Origin: an uncultured Prevotella sp.
GTDB lineage: Bacteria; Bacteroidota; Bacteroidia; Bacteroidales; Bacteroidaceae
Assembly: GCA_900541335.1 (NCBI GenBank)
Contig: UQJC01000004.1
Coordinates: forward strand, 21,693-85,692
Length of the DNA stretch: 64,000 nucleotides
Direction of reading: 5' to 3'
The notes beneath the pieces are model-generated. The model saw only the letters and a list, made by a program, of their open reading frames with translations, did no database searches and had not been told where the DNA came from. Positions 16,732-25,293 of this stretch are shown here, one piece after another; position 1 is the stretch's first letter; the number at the start of each line of letters is the position of its first letter. Made by a program: the position numbers and the translations under genes.

Positions 16732-17883
16732 TTAGGGTTCGTAGCGATAAGTCGTCAAAACCTTTTTCAACCGTCCCATACAGGGCCAAGGCAACAAGGC
16801 AAATGCCAGAAGGGCGAGCACATAGGGCCAAGCGTTGGCAAGGGGATAACCGTCAAGGGCACTATTGACATAGAGCAGGAAGTAATGACGCAAGGGAAAG
16901 AGATTGGACAATCCCTGCAACACGGGGTGCATGGCCATCACGGGGAAAGACATTCCCGAAATGCTAAAGGAGATGACTCCCCAAAGCGATGCAAACGAAA
17001 GGCTCAAACGTAAGGTTGGTAGCATGGTGAACATAAACACACCCAACCCTTGACAGGCGAGTACATAGAGTGCCATAATCGCCCACATCCGGGGAATGCC
17101 GCAATGGCACGGGAAATGGAGATAACCATACAGATAAAGCACATAGAGGGTTCCGGTCAGCAGAAAGATGGTAAGTTGGGGTACCAACTTACCTGTTACA
17201 GCAGCAATCACCGAACCTCCAGCTTGTGTCATCAACTCATCGGCCGTACCAAACTTCAACTCTGTGCCGAGACTGTAGACGGTAATCATAAAAATAAAGA
17301 TACCGAGCATACCAGGTATAATGACATTCGACAAGTAGATGTTGTAATTCAGCCAGGGATTGTGCACAGCGTGCATATCGATGACAATTGGTTGAAGATA
17401 AGCCATTGCCTGCCGTTCGGTAGCTCCTTTGGCATAAAGCACCGTGCGCGAGGCTGCTCCCGAAGCCAATTCAGACATGGTACGCATGTCACGATAAAGT
17501 AGCGAACCAGCCACGAGATAGGAATTGTTCGTATAGAACGACACGGTTGGCATACGCTGTAACTGAGCCTCACGGGTTGTTCCTTGTGGTATGTAATAAA
17601 ACCCGTAGATTTCGCCCCGCTGCATAGCACGTCGCGCATCGGTTACCTGAGGATATTCCTGCACAATACGCGACATCTGGAAGGCATCGAGGTTACGTGC
17701 CAGGTTTCGGGTAGTCGAAGTATGATCTTCGTCTACCAAGCCCATCGGCAAATTTTCGGGCAAACCTCTCGACATCAAGGTCGTGAAGAACAGGTAACAG
17801 AATATCGGCGCAAGCACCATGCAAAACCAGTAAAGGGGATGCTGGGCCAGACGTCGAAGTTCACGAATAAAAATAGAGAACAT
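16732..17883 (-). CDS. ABC-2 type transporter permease
   Basis: A 383-residue ABC-2 permease similar in layout to its downstream neighbour: an N-terminal span (PLYWFCMVLAPIFCYLFFTTL), an extracytoplasmic domain (LPMGLVDEDHTSTTRNLARN, RAMQRGEIYGFYYIPQGTT) and several C-terminal spans. The ATG at 17883 is preferred over longer in-frame starts because MFSIFIRELRRLAQHP matches the usual cytoplasmic N-terminus. The two permeases probably form a heterodimer. They are separated by 105 nt. Confidence 0.85.
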   Translation of the reverse strand: MFSIFIRELRRLAQHPLYWFCMVLAPIFCYLFFTTLMSRGLPENLPMGLVDEDHTSTTRNLARNLDAFQMSRIVQEYPQVTDARRAMQRGEIYGFYYIPQGTTREAQLQRMPTVSFYTNNSYLVAGSLLYRDMRTMSELASGAASRTVLYAKGATERQAMAYLQPIVIDMHAVHNPWLNYNIYLSNVIIPGMLGIFIFMITVYSLGTELKFGTADELMTQAGGSVIAAVTGKLVPQLTIFLLTGTLYVLYLYGYLHFPCHCGIPRMWAIMALYVLACQGLGVFMFTMLPTLRLSLSFASLWGVISFSISGMSFPVMAMHPVLQGLSNLFPLRHYFLLYVNSALDGYPLANAWPYVLALLAFALLPWPCMGRLKKVLTTYRYEP

Positions 17884-18078
17884 AGGATAAGAATCAAACG
17901 GGAGAGGGGGATGAAAGAATGAGAAGATGAGTTGAGGGGTGATGGAGTTGAGATAAATAGGTATCAACATACCTCGAAAGAACAATACAAAAACACTCAA
18001 TCGACATGAAAGGATATACTGACATGAAGTGATGATCCGCGACTTAAGCCGACAAAAGTTTGTTCCACTCCCCCTATC

Positions 18079-19062
18079 CTACTGCTCGAGCAGGACACTC
18101 ATGCCTGGGCGCAAACCTTCGACCGCCTTTACAGGTGAAGCCTTAACCTCGAAGGTTTTCATATCAAATTGTCCCGTTGTCTTCGTTGCTTTCCAAGCAG
18201 CATACGAGCCCAAGTCGCGGAGGAAGTAAACACGGAGTTCTACGGGCTTGTTGCCAAGGGCGGGAATGACAGCTTTGACCGTACCGTTCATCTTGAACAA
18301 CGACAGATGATCTTCGCGCACATTGAAGCTTACCCACATTTCGTCCATCAAGGCTACATTCATAATGGGAGCTCCCGTACCAACCAATTCACCAATTTGA
18401 GGAAATATTTCAGTCACCTCTCCGTCTGCCGAAGCGGTCAGCACGGTTTCACGCAAGTAAGCACCCACTTCGTCGATAGCTCCCTGCGCCTGCGACACGA
18501 GAGCGGCAGCAGCTTGCTTATCTTCTCGCTGTGCTCCGTTCTTTGCCATGTCATATTGCGATTTGGCAGCACGTTCGGTAGCAATTGCGGCATCGCGCTG
18601 AGCAGTTACTTCGTCGAGTTTTTGGGCTGTCATAACTCCCTGGTCGTAGAGACGCTTTACGCGATTGTAAGACTTTTCGGCAATCTGTACACCGGCACGC
18701 GCCTTTTGCCACATTTCGTAAGCACCAGCTATCTGCTCGCTACGGGCCCCCTTCTCAGCCTTGCGGTTTTGGGCGGCAGCAGCTTGTTCGACAGCGCGTG
18801 CCTGCTTGAGTTTTGCATTCACTTCGGGAGCTTCCAAAATAGCGAGCGTATCGCCAGCTTTCACTTGGTCGCCTTCCTTCACTAAATAGCGAAGCACACG
18901 ACCAGGCACTTTACTAGAAACACGGTATTCGTTGACATCGGCTTGTCCTTGTATGGTGTCCTTTTCATCACTAAAAGCATACAGACTACCGATTATTACT
19001 AAGATAATGACACCTGCAAGAATAAAGATAGCAGGCAAAAGATTAGGTTTCTGACGACTCAT
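18079..19062 (-). CDS. HlyD-family periplasmic adaptor (membrane fusion protein)
   Basis: A 327-residue adaptor with one N-terminal membrane anchor (residues 11-29). A biotinyl-lipoyl-like half follows (EYRVSSKVPGRVLRYLVKEGDQVKAGDTLAIL), then a long alpha-helical hairpin (about 85-190, rich in A, E, K and Q), the second lipoyl half (ETVLTASADGEVTEIFPQIGELVGTG), and a beta-barrel domain. It should link the inner-membrane permeases to the TolC-type channel encoded 51 nt upstream. Confidence 0.92.
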   Translation of the reverse strand: MSRQKPNLLPAIFILAGVIILVIIGSLYAFSDEKDTIQGQADVNEYRVSSKVPGRVLRYLVKEGDQVKAGDTLAILEAPEVNAKLKQARAVEQAAAAQNRKAEKGARSEQIAGAYEMWQKARAGVQIAEKSYNRVKRLYDQGVMTAQKLDEVTAQRDAAIATERAAKSQYDMAKNGAQREDKQAAAALVSQAQGAIDEVGAYLRETVLTASADGEVTEIFPQIGELVGTGAPIMNVALMDEMWVSFNVREDHLSLFKMNGTVKAVIPALGNKPVELRVYFLRDLGSYAAWKATKTTGQFDMKTFEVKASPVKAVEGLRPGMSVLLEQ

Positions 19063-19113
19063 AATAGAGGAGATTGAGAGGTTGAAAGTTTAACTATACC
19101 GAACGATGACGTT

Positions 19114-20586
19114 CTATCTTTGACCGATGGCCTTGCGGTACGCGGCACGCGTAATCTTCGTGTCGATCTGCGAATCGATTTTGTCGCTATGTGCCTGAAG
19201 CCATGCGGTTTGTGCCTGAAGCAAGTCGGTCGTATTGATGACACCTTCGTGAAAGCCCACCTGAGCCACACGAAGATTTTCTTCAGCCTTGTCCAGGCTC
19301 TTGAGGCTCAACGCGAGTTTGCGGTCGGCTTCGTTCACCCGAAAGGCTTCCTGCGTCACTTGCAGTTCAATCTTTTCACGAGCTTCTTCTGACTGAAGGG
19401 AAGCCATCATCGCTTCGGTCTTGGCTGAACGCACTTTGTAACGCGTTTCACCCCAGTTCCACACGGGAACTTTCAACAAGATGCCCACGCTCCAAGTTCC
19501 GCGAAACTTCTTTTCAAAGCTGTTGAATACATTCGGATTGGAAATGGCATAACCACCTGTCAAAGCTAACTGAGGTAAATGAGCTGAACGCTCTACGCGT
19601 GCTTTCTCGGTATAAATCTGCTGCGCCAATTGCAACTGACGAAGCTCGGGACGCAGTGCATAAGCTTGACTGATTCCGTCCTGTACATTGACCGTAGCTT
19701 CAGATTGAACTGAAAGGTTTTCGCTTGCCTCGTCTGCTAAGATTGGACGATTGGTCAACGGAATACCACACAATTGACAAAGGAGCATACGCGAAAGGGT
19801 AAGTCCATCGTCGACCTTAGTCAAGGTCATTTCAGCTTCATTAAGTTTTACGCTCACCGCCAGTCCGTTACTGCGGGTAGCCACACCTTCGTCAATCATC
19901 TTGACCATATCGGAATCAAGTCGAGCCAACATGTCACGATAGCCTACAGCCAAACGGCGTTTGTTGACCAACGAAACGACTTGCCAATAGGCTTTCTCCA
20001 CATCAAGCATCAAAGCCTGCTGACTGGCATCAAGGCGGTCGGCTGCAAGTTGCTTCTGATACTGCGTGATACGTTCGTAAGCTTTGATTTTTCCACCCAT
20101 ATAGAGGGGTTGGGTTAACAGGATGGCACCTGCGGTCATATTTCGGTTATCGGTATGCAAGGCATCTATTAGTCCTTGACCAAGGGCATTGCCCATTTGT
20201 CCGATTTGGGGTATCAAGCCTGAAAATCCTTGTACCAAAGGTGCGAGTTCAGGGTGTTGTGTAACCAATTGTTGAGCCATCTGCTGGAAACCATTCGAAG
20301 CAGTCGTTCCCAAACTACCGAGCATCTTCTTTTGGTCTTTGCTTAAAAGGGAAACTTGGTCTCCGGTACGCATATAACCAGCTGTCAAAGATATTTTAGG
20401 GAAATAATTCGTGCGAGCCGCCTTACGATCCCACTCGCTCTTCTCTACACTCAAACGAGCGGCAGCAAGTTCTTTATTATTTTGCAAGGCGAGTGCGCGA
20501 CAACTGTCAAGCGACAGCGAGGTCTGCGCAGAAGCGCTAATGCCTGCCCAGGCAAGCAATAGGCAAAGGGTATATTTTTTCTTCAT
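19114..20586 (-). CDS. TolC-family outer membrane efflux protein
   Basis: A 490-residue protein with a signal peptide (residues 1-20, cleavage after SASA) and the TolC repeat pattern: SLDSCRALALQNNKELAAARLSVEKSEW near the start and a second copy (QEAFRVNEADRKLALSLKSLDKAEENLRVAQVGFHEGVINTTDLLQAQ) near the end. The ends of these helices form the periplasmic tunnel. It is the first gene of the export operon. A possible -7 box lies at 20615-20622, and a 42-bp tandem repeat lies further upstream. Confidence 0.92.
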   Translation of the reverse strand: MKKKYTLCLLLAWAGISASAQTSLSLDSCRALALQNNKELAAARLSVEKSEWDRKAARTNYFPKISLTAGYMRTGDQVSLLSKDQKKMLGSLGTTASNGFQQMAQQLVTQHPELAPLVQGFSGLIPQIGQMGNALGQGLIDALHTDNRNMTAGAILLTQPLYMGGKIKAYERITQYQKQLAADRLDASQQALMLDVEKAYWQVVSLVNKRRLAVGYRDMLARLDSDMVKMIDEGVATRSNGLAVSVKLNEAEMTLTKVDDGLTLSRMLLCQLCGIPLTNRPILADEASENLSVQSEATVNVQDGISQAYALRPELRQLQLAQQIYTEKARVERSAHLPQLALTGGYAISNPNVFNSFEKKFRGTWSVGILLKVPVWNWGETRYKVRSAKTEAMMASLQSEEAREKIELQVTQEAFRVNEADRKLALSLKSLDKAEENLRVAQVGFHEGVINTTDLLQAQTAWLQAHSDKIDSQIDTKITRAAYRKAIGQR

Positions 20587-20614
20587 ACGTTTCAGTTAGG
20601 AGATACCTACGCGA

Positions 20615-20622
20615 CAAAAATA
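20615..20622 (-). promoter_or_regulatory. Possible export-operon -7 promoter box
   Basis: The minus strand reads TATTTTTG (TAnnTTTG), 29 nt upstream of the TolC ATG. No -33 box seen. Confidence 0.35.
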
Positions 20623-20784
20623 CCGCTTTTCCCTTAGGTCAGCTGAATTTGGCTCCATGGAAGGGCAAGAAAAGGGAAAAATGGAACAGAAACGCGAGAA
20701 AAAGGTTGGCTTACATCCCAATCAAACGGGTAGACACTCTGGCAACGCGCCCCTGTCGATATGACAAAAGGGCTGAAACAATAG

Positions 20785-20966
20785 AAAAGGACTTGTTTCA
20801 AGGATAAAAATTGTCAGATGGAAGGAAGAAGGACAATTTTCAAGGATAAAAATTGTCAGATGGGAGGAAGAAGGACAATTTTCAAGGATGAAAAATGTCA
20901 AATGGGAGGAAGAAGGACAATTTTCAAGGATGAAAAATGTCAGATGGAGGGAAGAAGGACAATTTT
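20785..20966. repeat. 42-bp intergenic tandem repeat, about four units
   Basis: Units begin at about 20779 (degenerate), 20821, 20863, 20905 and 20947 (partial), each 42 nt. The two central units differ by one base. Each unit has GGACAATTTT, a short spacer, and AAAAATTGTC or AAAAATGTC, forming a small inverted repeat, plus a purine-rich GGAGGAAGAA segment. There is no unique spacer between units, so it is not a CRISPR array. Confidence 0.9.
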
Positions 20967-21046
20967 TCTGCCACAGGAGGGGGTGACAGCAGAAGAGGGA
21001 AAGGCTGGAGCAGAATGACAAAACAGGAAGCAACACCCAAAAGAAA

Positions 21047-21077
21047 CCGTCCAAGGCGCAGGAAGCACCTTGGACGG
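21047..21077 (-). terminator. Terminator of ackA
   Basis: Perfect 10-bp arms CCGTCCAAGG/CCTTGGACGG with an 11-nt loop. On the minus strand it is followed by tttctttt. Confidence 0.8.
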
Positions 21078-21136
21078 CTGTATGTTCATGCTATTGCATG
21101 AGAATGGAAAAGAATGGTTTGTAATCAACGAACGAA

Positions 21137-22327
21137 TTACTTAATCAAATCGAGCGTATCGCTGGCGATAAGCAATTCTTCATCGGTCGGAACAACAACC
21201 ACTTTCACTTTACTATCGGGCGTAGAGATGATTTCTTCTTCGCCACAGTTCTTGCGGTTCTTTTCTTGATCAAGCTTAATGCCCATAAACTCGAGATCTT
21301 CGGTTGCACCCTTACGCACATCCCACTGGTGTTCACCGACACCAGCCGTGAAGACTACGATATCTACCCCACCCATCACGGCTGCATAGGCACCGATGTA
21401 CTTCTTAATGCGGTAATCGTACATTTCCATAGCAAGCTTAGCGCGTTCGTTACCGGCAGCAATTCCAGCTTCTACCTCACGGATGTCGCTAGAAATACCT
21501 GAGATACCGAGTACACCGCTCTGCTTGTTGAGCAGGTCGCTCATTTCGTCGGCATTGAGACCTTCCTTCTTCATGATGCTGAGCACTGCAGAGGGATCTA
21601 CGTCACCTGAACGCGTACCCATCATGAGACCTTCGAGCGGGGTCAGACCCATTGACGTATCAACACATTCGCCATACTTCACAGCAGAAACAGAAGCACC
21701 GTTACCGATGTGGCAAGTGACGATGCGCACATCCTTCGGATTCACGCCGAGTACTTCGCAAACGCGAGCGGTTACGAAGCGGTGGCTCGTACCGTGAGCA
21801 CCCCAACGACGTACGTTGTTCTCCTCATAATACTTATAGGGAACGGCATACATGTATGCCTTAGCAGGCATCGTCTGATGGAAAGCTGTGTCGAATACAA
21901 ATACCTGGGGAAGCTCGGGCAACATCTTCTTGACTGCCACATAACCCTTGAGGTGAGCTTCAGAATGAAGGGGAGCAAGTTCCATGTACTGCTTCCACTC
22001 TTCGAGCATCTGGTCTGTTACAACCTGGCTCTTGGTGAAGCGACCACCAGCCACGATACGGTGACCAGCTGCGCTAATTTCATCGAGGCTCTGAATAGCT
22101 CCGTATTCAGGATGAAGGAGCGTATCAAACATCAGCTTAATACCTTCCGTGTGGGTGGGACAAGCTGATTCGATGATTTTCGTTTCACCATTGATTTTAG
22201 TCTTGAGGAAAGAACCTTCAAGACCGATTTTTTCAATACCACCTGCAGCCAATACGCTCTTGTCGTCCATTTCATAGAGTTTGTACTTGATGGAAGAGCT
22301 ACCACAGTTGATGACGAGAATTTTCAT
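21137..22327 (-). CDS. ackA: Acetate kinase AckA
   Basis: A 396-residue enzyme that converts acetyl phosphate and ADP to acetate and ATP. Family motifs are visible: VINCGSSSIKYKLYE (residues 4-18), AAGHRIVAGG, VFDTAFHQTMP with the catalytic aspartate, RRWGAHGTSHRFV, CHIGNGASVSAV, and MGTRSGDVDPS. The length matches the family. It lies 83 nt downstream of pta on the same strand with no terminator between, the usual pta-ackA operon, and is followed by its own terminator. Confidence 0.98.
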   Translation of the reverse strand: MKILVINCGSSSIKYKLYEMDDKSVLAAGGIEKIGLEGSFLKTKINGETKIIESACPTHTEGIKLMFDTLLHPEYGAIQSLDEISAAGHRIVAGGRFTKSQVVTDQMLEEWKQYMELAPLHSEAHLKGYVAVKKMLPELPQVFVFDTAFHQTMPAKAYMYAVPYKYYEENNVRRWGAHGTSHRFVTARVCEVLGVNPKDVRIVTCHIGNGASVSAVKYGECVDTSMGLTPLEGLMMGTRSGDVDPSAVLSIMKKEGLNADEMSDLLNKQSGVLGISGISSDIREVEAGIAAGNERAKLAMEMYDYRIKKYIGAYAAVMGGVDIVVFTAGVGEHQWDVRKGATEDLEFMGIKLDQEKNRKNCGEEEIISTPDSKVKVVVVPTDEELLIASDTLDLIK

Positions 22328-22410
22328 TGGGATAAAGAAATGTATATGTGTATTGAGGGAGTTTAAGAGGAGATAGAAATCATAACGCGGAAAGGCGTTA
22401 GAGCCTTTAC

Positions 22411-23430
22411 TTAGGCGTTTTCTTCTTCCTTAGCGGCAATGGCCTGGTTGGCTGTGATGGCAATCATCTTGTAGATGTCATCGATAGAGCAACCGCGTGA
22501 AAGGTCGTTGACGGGACGAGCGATACCCTGGAGAATAGGACCTACAGCAGTAGCATGACCCAGACGCTGTACAAGCTTGTAACCGATGTTACCCACTTCG
22601 AGACTCGGAACTACGAGGACGTTGGCCTTACCTGCGATGGGGCTACCCGGTGCCTTGGAACTACCTACAGAAGGAACGAGAGCCGCATCAGCCTGAAGTT
22701 CACCATCGATAAGCAGGTTGGGCTTCATTTCCTTTGCAATCTGAAGAGCCTCTACCACCTTGTCTACTACTTCGTGCTTAGCAGAACCCTTGGTTGAGAA
22801 ACTCAACATAGCCACGCGCGGTTCGATACCAGCCACAGCCTTGGCTGTCTGAGCGGTACAAACGGCAATCTGTGCGAGTTGGTTAGCATCGGGAACGGGA
22901 GTTACAGCAACATCACCCATCACGAGCACACCGTTATCACCACATTCGGGAGCGTGCGTCAACAGCAACATGGCACCGCTCACGCAAGTAATGCCGGGAG
23001 CAGTCTTGATAATCTGCAAAGCAGGACGAAGTACGTCACCCGTCGTATTGCGTGCACCTGCCAACTGGCCGTCAGCATCGCCACTCTTAATGATCATGCA
23101 ACCGTAATAAAGGGGATCCTCCACCTTCTTGCGAGCTTCCTCAATGGTCATGCCCTTCTTCTTACGAAGTTCGGCGAGAAGTTGTGCATATTCTTCCTTC
23201 TTCGGGCTGTTGACGGGGTCGATGATCGTAGCACGGTCAATGTTACCCAAGCCCCATTCCTTCGCCTTAGCGTGGATTTCATCCACATTGCCGAGGAGAA
23301 TCAGGTCGGCCACACCGTCGGTCAGAATTTGGTTGGCTGCCTTCAATGTACGCTCTTCTGTACCTTCGGGAAGTACAATACGCTGCTTGTTCGCCTTTGC
23401 GCGGGAAATGAGTTGTTCAATGAGTTCCAT
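22411..23430 (-). CDS. pta: Phosphate acetyltransferase Pta
   Basis: A 339-residue enzyme of the short Pta type, containing only the catalytic PTA_PTB domain. It converts acetyl-CoA and phosphate to acetyl phosphate. Motifs include RIVLPEGTEERTLKAA near the N-terminus, GCMIIKSGDADGQLAGA, MLLLTHAPECGDNGVLVMGDVAVTP-like sequence, and SFSTKGSAKH. With ackA it forms the acetate and ATP branch. It is preceded by a 5' leader of about 200 nt (TAnnTTTG box at 23639-23646) that carries a hairpin 20-50 nt before the start. Confidence 0.97.
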   Translation of the reverse strand: MELIEQLISRAKANKQRIVLPEGTEERTLKAANQILTDGVADLILLGNVDEIHAKAKEWGLGNIDRATIIDPVNSPKKEEYAQLLAELRKKKGMTIEEARKKVEDPLYYGCMIIKSGDADGQLAGARNTTGDVLRPALQIIKTAPGITCVSGAMLLLTHAPECGDNGVLVMGDVAVTPVPDANQLAQIAVCTAQTAKAVAGIEPRVAMLSFSTKGSAKHEVVDKVVEALQIAKEMKPNLLIDGELQADAALVPSVGSSKAPGSPIAGKANVLVVPSLEVGNIGYKLVQRLGHATAVGPILQGIARPVNDLSRGCSIDDIYKMIAITANQAIAAKEEENA

Positions 23431-23451
23431 TATGTAGATTAAAAATTTAGG

Positions 23452-23478
23452 AAGGCTGACGTAACGCGTACATCAGCC
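23452..23478 (-). promoter_or_regulatory. Hairpin in pta 5' leader
   Basis: A 10-bp stem on the minus strand (AGGCTGATGT with ACGTCAGCCT, one G-U pair) with a 7-nt loop, ending 22 nt upstream of the pta ATG. There is no T run, so it is not a typical terminator. It could affect translation or mRNA stability; that is inference. Confidence 0.5.
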
Positions 23479-23638
23479 TCGAAGAGTTATGAATAAACGA
23501 GTGAATTGAAAAATAGAGCGTTCAAAGACCGATCCATACCCCGCTCAAGCCCCAACAGACTTAAGTATGTGTAGTGGGTATGAAGGCGATAGACAAAAGA
23601 AAAAAAGAATTTGTCCACTCCATTTTGTTAACGCATTG

Positions 23639-23646
23639 CAAAAGTA
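23639..23646 (-). promoter_or_regulatory. Possible pta-ackA -7 promoter box
   Basis: The minus strand reads TACTTTTG, an exact TAnnTTTG match, about 209 nt upstream of the pta ATG. No clear -33 box. Confidence 0.45.
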
Positions 23647-23747
23647 CAGATTAAATCAACGCGAAACCTTAGGAATTTGAGAAAATGTCAAACGGAGGTA
23701 GACTTCTCCCCTATCCTTCGCATTATCCAAACTATTCACTTTGCACA

Positions 23748-23793
23748 AAAAATCGGCTCTCCCGTTGTTCTTTCCAAACAACAGCAGAGCCGA
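23748..23793 (-). terminator. Terminator of the nuo operon
   Basis: The arms TCGGCTCT/AGAGCCGA (23753-23760 and 23786-23793) and inner GTTGTT/AACAAC are separated by a small internal loop. On the minus strand the hairpin is followed by TTTTTT. It lies 30 nt beyond the nuoN stop. Confidence 0.85.
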
Positions 23794-23823
23794 AATGAGA
23801 ATTAGCCTGTTTCCGTTCAGCGA

Positions 23824-25272
23824 TTAAAGACCATAACTGAACGCGTCAATATAGCTATAGAATACGCCACCCAAGCCGAGCACGAGTACACCGAGTGTAC
23901 AGAGTGCCAAAGCGAGACGGCTGTAACCATCACTCTTGAATGTCGCAATCGGACTTTCGTTGGGCTTAATGTACATAGCCTTTACAATCAACAGATAGTA
24001 GTAAAGCGAAATCACGGTGTTGACTAAGGCGATGAATACCAACAGGTGGTAACCTGCGTGGAAAGCGGCCATAAAGACGAAGAACTTGGAGAAGAATCCT
24101 GCGAAGGGCGGGATACCTGCCAAAGAGAAGAGGCAGAGCGTCATGAGGAACGCAAGCTTCGGATTCGTCTGGTAAAGACCATCGTAATCGCTGATGTTAA
24201 TCTTACCACTGTTTTCTTCAATGCTGGTCATCACTGCGAAAGCACCGAGGTTAGATACCATGTAGACCAAGAGATAGAACACAAGTGCGGTCATGCCCTG
24301 AGCCGTACCATCCATCACTGCCAGTACAAGGTAACCTGCCTGCGAAATAGCTGAGAAGGCCATGAATCGCTTGAGGTTGTTCTGACGAATGGCAAAGAGA
24401 TTGGCAATGGTAATCGAAGCTACAATAATCCAGAACATCGCGGTATTCCAGCTTTCGAACAATGTGCTAACACTAAACACCTTGACGAGTACAGTGAGCA
24501 ACACGAATGCTGCAGCACCCTTTGAAATCACGCTGAGGTAACCCGTTACTACGGTCGGTGCACCTTCGTAGGTGTCAGCTGTCCAGAGGTGGAAGGGAAC
24601 GAGCGAGATTTTGAAACCCATACCGGTGATGAAGAGCAACATGCCAAAGATGGTAAAGAGAGAGCCATCGAGCAATACGCCTACTTCACTGAAGTAAAGG
24701 GTACCCGTAGCACCATAGATGAGTGAAATGCCATAGAGCAAGAGGGCGCTGGAGAAAAGAGCGAGCAAGATGAACTTAGCACCTGCTTCGGCACTTTCGA
24801 AACGCTTCTTGTCGTAAGCTACCAAGGCGGTCATGGGCACGGATGCCAACTCCAAGCCGATGAAGAACATCAAGAAGTGACCGCTGGAAATCATGAAGTA
24901 CATACCCAAGAGGGTGAAGAGTACCAACATATAGAACTCACCTTGCTTGACAAGGTTCTCCTCGCGGCTCAGCCATTTGTGAGCCATGAGGAAGACAACG
25001 AGCGTACCTACGTTGAGCACCGACTTGAGGATGGTCATCATCGGGGTGTACTGATACATGCCACCAAAGGCTTCGGTAGCCTCAGCAGTGCAACAGGGCA
25101 GAAAGTTGAGCGCGGTGTGTGCTGCAAGCAACACTACAGGCAGGCAAGTATTGTAAACGCCCTTCCCGCTCTTTTTATCAGGACACATAAAGAGGTCGGC
25201 TACAAACAGGATGAGAATCACTGCCAGCAGAGACAACTCTTCGTGCATATATAAGAATTGCGAATAATCCAT
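23824..25272 (-). CDS. nuoN: NADH-quinone oxidoreductase subunit NuoN
   Basis: A 482-residue antiporter-like membrane subunit of complex I with about 13-14 spans. The core includes the family's conserved lysine-containing segments, LLFITGMGFKISLVPFHLWTADTYEGAPT and LKRFMAFSAISQAGYLVLAV. It forms one of the proton-translocating modules in the membrane arm. It is the last gene of the operon, 21 nt after nuoM, and is followed by a strong terminator. Confidence 0.96.
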   Translation of the reverse strand: MDYSQFLYMHEELSLLAVILILFVADLFMCPDKKSGKGVYNTCLPVVLLAAHTALNFLPCCTAEATEAFGGMYQYTPMMTILKSVLNVGTLVVFLMAHKWLSREENLVKQGEFYMLVLFTLLGMYFMISSGHFLMFFIGLELASVPMTALVAYDKKRFESAEAGAKFILLALFSSALLLYGISLIYGATGTLYFSEVGVLLDGSLFTIFGMLLFITGMGFKISLVPFHLWTADTYEGAPTVVTGYLSVISKGAAAFVLLTVLVKVFSVSTLFESWNTAMFWIIVASITIANLFAIRQNNLKRFMAFSAISQAGYLVLAVMDGTAQGMTALVFYLLVYMVSNLGAFAVMTSIEENSGKINISDYDGLYQTNPKLAFLMTLCLFSLAGIPPFAGFFSKFFVFMAAFHAGYHLLVFIALVNTVISLYYYLLIVKAMYIKPNESPIATFKSDGYSRLALALCTLGVLVLGLGGVFYSYIDAFSYGL

Positions 25273-25293
25273 TTTGTCTGTATTTATTGGAGA

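Larger units (their letters stand above)
20587..21136. other. Intergenic region TolC/ackA
   Basis: 550 nt with no supported gene. It holds a -7-like box for the export operon (20615-20622), a 42-bp tandem repeat (20785-20966) and the ackA terminator (21047-21077). Open frames in this stretch result from the 42-nt period being a multiple of three. Confidence 0.7.
23431..23823. other. Intergenic region pta/nuoN
   Basis: 393 nt. It contains the pta leader with its hairpin (23452-23478), a -7 box (23639-23646) and the nuo operon terminator (23748-23793). No ORF is supported. Confidence 0.7.

Noticed and set aside
20785..20966. CRISPR-like direct repeats
   Set aside because: Units are contiguous with no unique spacers and no cas genes are nearby. 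The same holds for the 45-kb array.
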